From CAIKZJ01 sp041675325 (GTDB taxonomy: Bacteria; Bacteroidota; Ignavibacteria; Tepidaquicellales; Tepidaquicellaceae): a stretch of 5,371 nt of DNA. Shown one piece after another: positions 1-5,327 of the stretch (positions are counted from its first letter, which is position 1; the number at the start of each line of letters is the position of its first letter). A program made the translations under genes and the position numbers. Location: the NCBI GenBank assembly GCA_041675325.1, contig JBAYUG010000132.1, positions 1-5,371 on the forward strand. The letters run 5' to 3'. The notes under the pieces are model-generated. The model had not been told where the DNA came from and searched no databases. It saw only the letters and a program-made list of their open reading frames with translations.

Positions 1-146
1 TAAAAGATTTTACCGCAGAGGGCGCAGAGATCGCGGAGAAAATAAAAAGATTATTGTTATCAAAAGATTTTTTAACGCAAAGAGCGTCCGCCCAACGAGA
101 CGGCGAATCTGCGACTCGAAGAACAAAGGACGCAAAGAGAACAAAG
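1..146 (+). repeat. degenerate CGCAGAG/CGCAAAG repeat block, left copy
   Basis: Two related motifs follow each other, each introduced by AAAAGATTTT. The first, near 11-38, reads ACCGCAGAGGGCGCAGAGA and is a short-period purine-rich repeat. The second, 71-85 and 122-146, has the CGCAAAG variant (AACGCAAAGAGC, then GGACGCAAAGAGAACAAAG). The second copy is split by about 36 bp of much GC-richer sequence at 86-121. I see no protein-coding capacity. Repeats of this CGCAGAG style occur between genes in many environmental bacteria, but I cannot assign this one to a named family. With the inverted block at 253-326 it fills most of the gene-free 375 bp downstream of ndk; positions 147-252 between them show nothing I can interpret. 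Confidence 0.7.
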
Positions 147-252
147 AATGATTGTAACCTGTTTAAATAATTGATGTAGTGAAAGTGTTTTATAAAAATT
201 TTATATTATTTGCAAAGTAATTAAAAGTCTCTTTTTCTTAGCAATGAAATAA

Positions 253-326
253 TTCTCTTCTCTGTGCCCTCTGCGTTCTCTGCGGTTAAATTCATTTGCT
301 CTTTGCAATAAATTTAATCTTTTCTT
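253..326 (-). repeat. CGCAGAG/CGCAAAG repeat block, inverted right copy
   Basis: Read on the minus strand, 253-290 gives AACCGCAGAGAACGCAGAG followed by GGCACAGAGAAG, a clear relative of positions 8-45 on the plus strand. Further right on the same minus strand, 296-326 gives AAAAGATTAAATTTATTGCA and then AAGAGC, a decayed relative of the AAAAGATT...CGCAAAGAGC motif at 64-85. The two blocks therefore face each other around a spacer of about 106 bp of AT-rich sequence. The copies are too diverged for a perfect hairpin. The block lies 50 bp beyond the ndk stop codon, and no T-tract terminator is visible there. Confidence 0.65.
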
Positions 327-375
327 AGTGCCTACTCTGTATTAAAATCTTTATCTTTTCTCTTTTTTATACTCT

Positions 376-789
376 CTAAACAAGCTCTTTTTCAGGAAAG
401 AAAAACTCCACCTCAATCCTGCCGTTCTCAACCGAGTCAGAACCATGTACTGCATTCTCAGCTTTTGAACCGGCGAATTTCTTTCTAATAGTCCCTTCTG
501 CCGCTTCTGCTGGGTCTGTAGCGCCTATCAGGTTTCTGTAATCAACCACAGCATTTTCCTTCTCAAGTGCAATCGGAATAACAGGTCCCGACGTCATAAA
601 ACTTACAAGCTCTCCGTAGAAAGGTCTCTCTTTATGGACTTCATAGAATTTCTGTGCCTGTTGATTTGACATCTGAATGAGTTTCATACCGCGAATTGTA
701 AAACCTGCGTCAAGTATCATCTGAATGATATTTCCCTGCACTTTTTTCATTACTGCATCGGGTTTGATAATACAAAGTGTTCTTTCCAA
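376..789 (-). CDS. ndk: nucleoside diphosphate kinase (TTG start)
   Basis: Nucleoside diphosphate kinase moves the terminal phosphate from ATP to other (d)NDPs through a phosphohistidine intermediate in the cytoplasm, balancing nucleotide pools. The 137 residues match the usual bacterial length of about 140. The family hallmarks are visible: KPDAV at 9-13 (Lys9 contacts phosphate), RPFYGELVSFMTSGPV at 55-70, Arg85 and Thr91 in YRNLIGATDP, Arg102, and the active-site signature NAVHGSDS at 112-119 with catalytic His115. The usual GD after TIR is KK here (103-104), a tolerated position. The start is TTG at 787-789. An in-frame TAA lies three codons upstream, and the next ATG (residue 14) would delete the KPDAV motif, so TTG is the only sensible choice. 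GAAAGGAT about 8 nt upstream is a plausible ribosome binding site. It follows the PBP gene by 37 nt and is probably cotranscribed with it. The function is very secure. Confidence 0.97.
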   Translation of the reverse strand: MERTLCIIKPDAVMKKVQGNIIQMILDAGFTIRGMKLIQMSNQQAQKFYEVHKERPFYGELVSFMTSGPVIPIALEKENAVVDYRNLIGATDPAEAAEGTIRKKFAGSKAENAVHGSDSVENGRIEVEFFFPEKELV

Positions 790-826
790 ATTACTTTATC
801 CTTTCGTTATATGTTTATTTGTTATG

Positions 827-3109
827 TTATTGTACGATATCGAGCGGAGCTGAAGCAAGTGAGTCATAATATACGTGGTTTGAAGAACATTTCCTCGGAA
901 TCAGTCTTTTATTGACGAGTTCAATCTGTCCGGGACAGTTTGAACCGGCAAGTAAACCAGTAATTGAACAGATAGAAACCTCCTGTACGTTATCAGGCAT
1001 AAGGAAATATTCAAGCGGAAAATCAAAATTCTCGTCTGAATAAAGCAGCTGCATAAAGCGTCCCCAGATAGGCGCGGCTGCTTTACCGCCCTGCCCGTAT
1101 GCACCTCCGAACTTTATTCTTGCATCGTCAAAACCAAGCCAGCAGCCTGCAACGAACTGAGGCGTAAACCCAACAAACCATGCGTCTGTATAGTTTTGTG
1201 AAGTACCTGTTTTTCCAGCAGCGGGTCTCTTGAAAAATCTTCTGATTGATGTCGCAGTACCTTCGTTGACGACGCCTTCCATCATGTCGCACATTATGTA
1301 AGCTGTTTCTTCGCTTAGGACTTCCCTTGTTTCGGGAATAACTTCTTCTATCAGATTTCCGTTCCTGTCTTCAATTCTTGTAATGGCAATAGGTTCAACC
1401 CATATTCCTTCATTATCAAAAGTACCGAAAGCATTCGTCATTTCAAGAGGAGAAACTTCACCGGCTCCAAGCGCAAGCGACAGGAAGTTCGGCAGCTCAG
1501 ACTTAATACCCATTTTCTTCGCAAGCGCTATCACCTGTTCTATGGGTGCAAGTTCCATGGCAGTTCTAACTGCTACAACGTTTATTGATTTCTCAATTGC
1601 AGTGCGCATTGTAACCGTACCGCCCGTACCTCCGCCTTTCGGAGACCATGTTTTACCGCCTACATTTACAACTACAGGGTCGTTTGAAATCATGTATCCG
1701 GGTGAATAACCGTTATTAACTGCAACGGCATAAACAAAAGGTTTAAACGAAGAGCCGGGTTGTCTTTTAACCTGAGTAACATGGTTAAGCCCGTATTTAG
1801 TGCGTGTACTGGGGTTTGAGCCTATCATTGCTTTTATCTGTCCGTTCTTTGGATTCATAACAACAAACCCGACCTGTACGGTTGTTGCAAGAATTTTTAC
1901 GGAATCTATGATTGCAGGATTTTTCTTCATCGTATCAAAAATCCTTTTCTTGTCAAAATCAGTTAAAGCTTTTTTGTATTCCTCGGTCTGTTTTATAAAT
2001 TTATCAACATTGCTTTCAAGTATATCTTTGTGATTCTTCCAGTTCCATGAACTAATGAAAGATTTCTGATGTGCTTTAAGCTGTTCGATAACGGCATCGT
2101 TCGCATGTTTCTGAAATCTTGTGTCGAGAGTTGTATAAACTTTAAGACCGTCGCGGTAAAGGTCGAATCCGTATTTCTCTGCTTTATCCTGCATCAGCTG
2201 TCTGACGTACTCGGTGAACTCAGGCGCCATGGATTCCGTATTAATTTCCTGCTGATTAAATGCGACCTTGATTGGATTACTAACCGAAGTGTTGTAAACC
2301 TCACGTGTAATATACTCCTCTTCAAGCATTGCATTTAAAACAAGATTTCTTCTGTTCTTTGAATTCTCGGGACTATCTATCGGGTCATAGTTTGCGGGAG
2401 ATTTGAGCGTTGCGACAAGAATCGCACACTCATCAAGGTTCAGTTCTTTTGAACTCTTGCTGAAAAAAGTGTTTGCGGCAGCTTCAATACCGTAAGCGCC
2501 TTTGCCGAAATAAACTGTGTTCAGGTAATAAGTTAAAATTTCTTGTTTCGTATAAGTGCGTTCAATCTGGACAGCGGTCATAGCTTCACGGAGTTTACGG
2601 TTAAACGTAATTTCTCTTCTGTTCAGGTAAAGATTACCCGCAAGCTGCTGTGTAATCGTCGAGGCACCCTCTCTTTTAAGGCTGAAACTCATTAGATTCT
2701 TCACAAACGCCTTGAAAATTCTCTGAACATCAACGCCCCAGTGATCGAAGAATTTCCTGTCTTCGGTCGCAACAAGAGCATTTATCATGTCTTTGGGAAT
2801 ATCCTCAAAAGTTACCTTGGTTCTGTTCTTCAGGAAAAACTTATCAATTTGCACTCCGTCGTCGGAATAAATCTTCGTAGCTTCTTCAATCTTAGGATTT
2901 TCAAGTTCTTCGAGCGATGGCAAAGACTGCGAAAGATAGACAAGATAACCCGTTGTAAAGAGCAGGACTATCGTCAAAACAGATACAATAAAACCAAGAG
3001 AATACTTTTCAGTATTCTTTTTTCTGGACACTTTTTTGCGGTATTTCTTATCCGCAAAATATTTATTCAGTTCTTCTTCTTTCTTGATATTTTTAGACTT
3101 ACCGAACAT
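827..3109 (-). CDS. penicillin-binding protein 1A, bifunctional transglycosylase/transpeptidase
   Basis: A class A PBP polymerises lipid II into glycan strands and cross-links the stem peptides on the periplasmic face of the inner membrane. The 760 residues fit the family. A Lys-rich cytoplasmic tail (1-37) precedes one membrane segment (about 38-60). The GT51 glycosyltransferase domain follows, with ATEDRKFFDHWG (114-125, catalytic Glu116), GASTITQQLAGN (148-159), RKLREA (171-176) and the YLNTVYFGKGAYGI stretch (195-208). A Lys-rich helical insert (about 345-405) links to the transpeptidase domain, which has SSFK (nucleophile Ser453, Lys456), SIN (508-510) and KTGTS (633-637). The tail carries Cys714, Cys725 and Cys741, a feature I associate with Bacteroidota-type PBP1A. 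All catalytic motifs are intact. The ATG directly abuts the TAA of the upstream LpxH-like gene (TAAATG), which suggests translational coupling. AGGGGAT lies about 14 nt upstream, a little far for an ordinary ribosome binding site. The symbol could be pbpA, mrcA or ponA, so I leave it blank. Confidence 0.95.
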   Translation of the reverse strand: MFGKSKNIKKEEELNKYFADKKYRKKVSRKKNTEKYSLGFIVSVLTIVLLFTTGYLVYLSQSLPSLEELENPKIEEATKIYSDDGVQIDKFFLKNRTKVTFEDIPKDMINALVATEDRKFFDHWGVDVQRIFKAFVKNLMSFSLKREGASTITQQLAGNLYLNRREITFNRKLREAMTAVQIERTYTKQEILTYYLNTVYFGKGAYGIEAAANTFFSKSSKELNLDECAILVATLKSPANYDPIDSPENSKNRRNLVLNAMLEEEYITREVYNTSVSNPIKVAFNQQEINTESMAPEFTEYVRQLMQDKAEKYGFDLYRDGLKVYTTLDTRFQKHANDAVIEQLKAHQKSFISSWNWKNHKDILESNVDKFIKQTEEYKKALTDFDKKRIFDTMKKNPAIIDSVKILATTVQVGFVVMNPKNGQIKAMIGSNPSTRTKYGLNHVTQVKRQPGSSFKPFVYAVAVNNGYSPGYMISNDPVVVNVGGKTWSPKGGGTGGTVTMRTAIEKSINVVAVRTAMELAPIEQVIALAKKMGIKSELPNFLSLALGAGEVSPLEMTNAFGTFDNEGIWVEPIAITRIEDRNGNLIEEVIPETREVLSEETAYIMCDMMEGVVNEGTATSIRRFFKRPAAGKTGTSQNYTDAWFVGFTPQFVAGCWLGFDDARIKFGGAYGQGGKAAAPIWGRFMQLLYSDENFDFPLEYFLMPDNVQEVSICSITGLLAGSNCPGQIELVNKRLIPRKCSSNHVYYDSLASAPLDIVQ

Positions 3110-3889
3110 TTATGTGCTTGAATCCCCTATTAATTCTTCAACAATTTTATGACTATTAATGTCGTAATATTTTCTGAAATAAAAAGTACCATTAGTAAAC
3201 TCACCGTAACTAAATCTCCACATCCAGTCACCGAGATTTACATAGTAGCCTGTTCCTTCTTTAAACATCATAGGTTTGTGTCTGTGCCCCATCAGGACAA
3301 AATCAAACCCTTCTTTAATCTTAGCAAAAGCTGCGTCTTTCAAGCCGTCTTTAACGGAGTAATCTTTCTGTGAAGTATAATCGCGCGACCTAGAAGAGGA
3401 ACTCCTTGCAAGCCATAGCCCGAAATCAGGATGCAGCAAAGAATAAAGGAACTGAGAAACCTTGCTTCTCAGAATAACTTTTAAAATCTTATAACCGGTA
3501 TCCTTATAAGCAAGTCCGTCGCCGTGATGAATAAAGAATTTCTTACCGTCAATAGTTCTTTCCTGATGGTTATCAAGCTTTTCAATACCAAACTCTTCCT
3601 GAAGATATTTCCCTCGCCAGAAATCATGATTACCGGCGAGGTACGTTACCTTTACGCCTGCATTCACAAGGTCATAGAGCTTTGAGAAAATACGATAGAA
3701 TCCCTTCGGCACTACCTGCCTGTATTCAATCCATGAATCAAAGAAATCACCAACGATTATTAGTTCAGCAGCTTTTTCAGTAATCAGTTTATCGAAAAAA
3801 CTTATCACCAGGTCTTCCTGAAGAGTCTTATGTTCATAATGCTTCATACCAAGATGAACATCGGACATAAAGAAGATTGACCCAGCCAT
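3110..3889 (-). CDS. lpxH: LpxH-like UDP-2,3-diacylglucosamine diphosphatase (metallophosphoesterase)
   Basis: This is a calcineurin-like metallophosphoesterase of 259 residues, close to LpxH length (about 240). LpxH hydrolyses UDP-2,3-diacylglucosamine to lipid X plus UMP at the inner face of the cytoplasmic membrane, the fourth step of lipid A synthesis. The dinuclear metal motifs appear in order: SDVHLG (9-14, Asp10 and His12), GDFFDSW (47-53, Asp48), GNHDFW (86-91, Asn87 and His88), HHGDG (121-125) and GHRHKP (201-206, His202 and His204). YVNLGDW (216-222) after the last metal motif is typical of LpxH relatives in this group. No signal peptide is present, and hydrophobic stretches around 137-160 could bind the membrane. 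It starts 13 nt after the upstream stop with no clear Shine-Dalgarno site, and its TAA abuts the PBP start. The neighbouring cell-wall polymerase fits an envelope role. A different specificity within the superfamily, or an LpxH2-type enzyme, cannot be excluded from motifs alone. Confidence 0.83.
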   Translation of the reverse strand: MAGSIFFMSDVHLGMKHYEHKTLQEDLVISFFDKLITEKAAELIIVGDFFDSWIEYRQVVPKGFYRIFSKLYDLVNAGVKVTYLAGNHDFWRGKYLQEEFGIEKLDNHQERTIDGKKFFIHHGDGLAYKDTGYKILKVILRSKVSQFLYSLLHPDFGLWLARSSSSRSRDYTSQKDYSVKDGLKDAAFAKIKEGFDFVLMGHRHKPMMFKEGTGYYVNLGDWMWRFSYGEFTNGTFYFRKYYDINSHKIVEELIGDSST

Positions 3890-3902
3890 TAAGATTGAAA
3901 TG

Positions 3903-4337
3903 CTACTTAACTTTTACGCTGACTGTGAAGTTCTTATCGCCAAATTTGCATACACCTGATTCGGTACTGCAGTATCCAAATTTAACCCTGCCTGAAATGG
4001 AAATAGTCGTGCCGCTTTGAGCGTCACTGCTGACTTTGAATTTATATGTTACTTTTGAATTTTTAATATAACCTTCTGCATCGGTAGAGAAGATTGGGTC
4101 GCCCTGTGCAGTAATACCCTCGCCGTTAAGTGTAATTTCTATTGGCGGCTCGCCGGGAATCTTTACTTTAGGACCGTGTTTAAATTTAATCGTAAGCGTA
4201 CCAATACCGCCCGGTTTTACTGATTTTGTAGCCGAAACACTTAGAGTCGGGTTAGACTGAGCATTAACCGAATTGTTCACTGAGAAAACTGCAAAAATAG
4301 AAAGAATTAATGCAGCCAATAATAGTTTTTTTGTCAT
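3903..4337 (-). CDS. secreted DsbD N-terminal-domain-like protein
   Basis: A small exported protein of 144 residues. Residues 1-26 form a signal peptide: MTKK, a hydrophobic core at 5-20, and a likely signal peptidase I cleavage after VNA at 24-26. The mature 118 residues are rich in alternating beta-type sequence (TLSVSA, GTLTIKF, TISISGRVKFGY), consistent with an immunoglobulin-like fold. The only two cysteines, Cys123 and Cys130, sit in FGYCSTESGVCKFG near the C-terminus. This pattern resembles the N-terminal (alpha) domain of the thiol:disulfide reductase DsbD, where a CX5C pair passes electrons to periplasmic partners; here the spacing is CX6C. The DsbD membrane and thioredoxin domains are absent, so if it is redox active it must take electrons from another protein. 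It is the first gene of the four-gene minus-strand set. Secretion is secure, the DsbD-alpha assignment is moderate, and its substrate is unknown. The ATG has no obvious Shine-Dalgarno site. Confidence 0.75.
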   Translation of the reverse strand: MTKKLLLAALILSIFAVFSVNNSVNAQSNPTLSVSATKSVKPGGIGTLTIKFKHGPKVKIPGEPPIEITLNGEGITAQGDPIFSTDAEGYIKNSKVTYKFKVSSDAQSGTTISISGRVKFGYCSTESGVCKFGDKNFTVSVKVK

Positions 4338-4359
4338 AATAATTTTAATTAAACAATTA

Positions 4360-4367
4360 CAAATATA
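4360..4367 (-). promoter_or_regulatory. Bacteroidota-type -7 box for the four-gene operon
   Basis: On the minus strand this reads TATATTTG, an exact match to the TAnnTTTG -7 element of Bacteroidota housekeeping promoters. It lies 22 nt before the ATG of the DsbD-like gene and would give a leader of roughly 15 nt. A TTTTG is present further upstream (4393-4397), but its 25-nt spacing is longer than the usual 19-21, so the -33 element is weak or absent. It is the only such box I see before any of the four genes, which supports transcription as one unit from here. Confidence 0.5.
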
Positions 4368-4470
4368 GAAATTTTATTCCGATAATATAATTCAAAATGT
4401 CATCTTTCTTTATTATTTAAACTTGTATATGAGTGATTAGTTCCGTTAATTTTATAGGAATTTTATCTGC

Positions 4471-4530
4471 ATGCTTTTTAATATGTTGTTTAATATGCTG
4501 TTTATTATGCTGTTTATTTTGCTGTTTAAT
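4471..4530 (+). repeat. 12-bp tandem repeat, five copies
   Basis: Five consecutive 12-mers have the consensus ATGCTGTTTAWT: ATGCTTTTTAAT, ATGTTGTTTAAT, ATGCTGTTTATT, ATGCTGTTTATT and TTGCTGTTTAAT. The array ends where the larger composite repeat begins. Because 12 is a multiple of three, the plus strand stays open: from ATG 4471 it reads 24 codons to TAA 4543-4545, giving a hydrophobic repeat of MLFN/MLFI units ending in CVAI. AGGAA at 4456-4460 stands 10 nt before that ATG. I annotate the repeat only, since there is no independent sign that the peptide is made. Confidence 0.85.
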
Positions 4531-4576
4531 TGCGTAGCGATTTAATATCGGTAGCAACCCCTGCTCACTTACCATA

Positions 4577-4594
4577 CAATGCCTTTAGGTATTG
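4577..4594 (+). repeat. inverted-orientation 18-bp palindrome, unit 1
   Basis: CAATGCCTTTAGGTATTG has 8-nt arms around TT, with one G-T pair that would be a wobble in plus-strand RNA. Its 16-bp core is the exact reverse complement of the core of the next palindrome (4628-4643), so the two together can form a longer stem with a loop of about 34 nt. Related inverted copies lie at 4809-4825 (one T shorter) and 5040-5057. Confidence 0.8.
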
Positions 4595-4626
4595 CATGTA
4601 AATTCAACTTTGTTAACATAAAAATG

Positions 4627-4744
4627 GAATACCTAAAGGCATTCTTTCATTTTGTAATTTGTCCCCTACCGATATGGAATGCCTAAAGGCATTCTTTCTT
4701 TTTGCGATTTGTTTGCTACAAACATTGAATGCCTAAAAGCATTC
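4627..4744 (-). repeat. triple 50-bp-phased palindromes, unit 1
   Basis: Three 18-bp palindromes start at 4627 (GAATACCTAAAGGCATTC), 4677 (GAATGCCTAAAGGCATTC, perfect 8-bp arms) and 4727 (GAATGCCTAAAAGCATTC), exactly 50 bp apart. The two imperfect ones keep pairing only if read from the minus strand, where the changes become G-U wobbles. The linker after the second palindrome differs from its counterpart in unit 2: it carries GTTTGCTAC, the reverse complement of GTAGCAAAC at 4783-4791. Confidence 0.8.
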
Positions 4745-4857
4745 TGGTATATCATAATTAATCGCGTAGCGATTTAATATCGGTAGCAAACCATGCTCAC
4801 TTACCATACAATGCCTTAGGTATTGCATATAAATTCAACTTTGTTAACATAAAAATG

Positions 4858-4975
4858 GAATACCTAAAGGCATTCTTTCATTTTGTAATTTGTCCCCTAC
4901 CGATATGGAATGCCTAAAGGCATTCTTTCTTTTTGTAATTTGTCCCCTACCGATATGGAATGCCTAAAGGCATTC
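4858..4975 (-). repeat. triple 50-bp-phased palindromes, unit 2
   Basis: The palindromes start at 4858, 4908 and 4958, again exactly 50 bp apart. The first is identical to the first of unit 1, including its A-C mismatch (a G-U wobble on the minus strand). The second and third have perfect 8-bp arms. The two linkers are nearly identical to each other (TGTCCCCTACCGATATGG in both), so this unit is more homogeneous than unit 1. Confidence 0.8.
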
Positions 4976-5264
4976 TGGTATATCATAATTAATCGCGTAG
5001 CGATTTAATATCGGTAGCAACTAATGTTCACATACCATACAATGCCTTTAGGTATTGCATATAAATTTATCATTGTAATCAGCTTTTATCAGTGAGAATC
5101 ATATAAAAATCAGGTTTATGTTGTGCGCTCTTGTTTTATTCAATTGTTAAAGTAATCTTTAATTTTCATCTATTCCAGCACCGTGTCCATCACATCGTTT
5201 ATCACTTCTTTATGATTTTATTTTGTCTATTTTCTTAAAACAACAAGATATTATATAATGTCTA

Positions 5265-5290
5265 ATATTTAACGATACAATATTAAATAT
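5265..5290. promoter_or_regulatory. AT-rich dyad just upstream of the rightmost promoter
   Basis: ATATTTAA (5265-5272) and TTAAATAT (5283-5290) are perfect 8-bp inverted arms around a 10-bp spacer. The dyad overlaps where a -33 element would lie for the -7 box at 5299-5306, a position typical of a repressor or activator site. The surrounding sequence is so AT-rich that chance is a real possibility. Confidence 0.25.
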
Positions 5291-5298
5291 ATTATTAC

Positions 5299-5306
5299 TA
5301 TCTTTG
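5299..5306 (+). promoter_or_regulatory. Bacteroidota-type -7 box for the gene at 5328
   Basis: TATCTTTG matches TAnnTTTG and lies 21 nt before the ATG at 5328, which would give a leader of roughly 15 nt containing the ribosome binding site. I see no TTG at the expected -33 distance. The remaining sequence between the repeat array and this promoter (5068-5298) is AT-rich and shows no gene. Confidence 0.5.
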
Positions 5307-5327
5307 CTTAAATTAAAAGGAGCAAAG

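Larger units (their letters stand above)
4527..5067. repeat. composite tandem repeat, about 231-bp unit, 2.3 copies
   Basis: GCGTAGCGATTTAATATCGG recurs at 4532, 4764 and 4995, giving periods of 232 and 231 bp. Two complete units and the first 70 or so bases of a third are present. Each complete unit holds, in order: a small dyad (AATCGC-GTA-GCGATT in copies 2 and 3), ATATCGGTAGCAA, an inverted palindrome CAATGCCTTTAGGTATTG, a spacer containing GTTAAC, and then three GAATGCCTAAAGGCATTC-type palindromes exactly 50 bp apart. The 50-bp sub-unit linkers often contain CCCCTACCGATATGG, whose CTACCGATAT is the reverse complement of ATATCGGTAG at the unit start. I see no transposase or coding sequence. 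Its structure suggests a non-autonomous palindromic element (MITE-, REP- or BIME-like) amplified in place, but the family is not recognised. Confidence 0.85.

Noticed and set aside
327..375. Intrinsic terminator after ndk
   Set aside because: On the minus strand this stretch is purine-rich with no GC-rich hairpin followed by a T-tract, so I cannot support a terminator call.
1383..1709. Plus-strand open frame of 108 codons inside the PBP gene
   Set aside because: It lies wholly opposite the conserved transpeptidase-coding region, whose frame explains the sequence, and its translation shows no recognisable domain. The same holds for the plus-strand open frames at 1800-2033, 2069-2338 and 3149-3373, and for the shifted-frame minus-strand one at 901-1104.
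2741..3121. Plus-strand open frame of 126 codons opposite the PBP N-terminus
   Set aside because: It is antisense to the GT51 and membrane-anchor coding region; its Phe/Ile/Lys/Arg-rich run mirrors the low-complexity Lys-rich tail and membrane segment of PBP1A.
3903..4337. Disulfide isomerase DsbC
   Set aside because: There is no thioredoxin fold CXXC motif; the resemblance is to the DsbD N-terminal domain family, which some databases confusingly label DsbC-like.
4627..4975. CRISPR array, suggested by regularly spaced 18-bp palindromes
   Set aside because: The linkers between palindromes are themselves near-identical repeats, not unique spacers, the palindromes are short, some copies are inverted, and no cas gene is in view.
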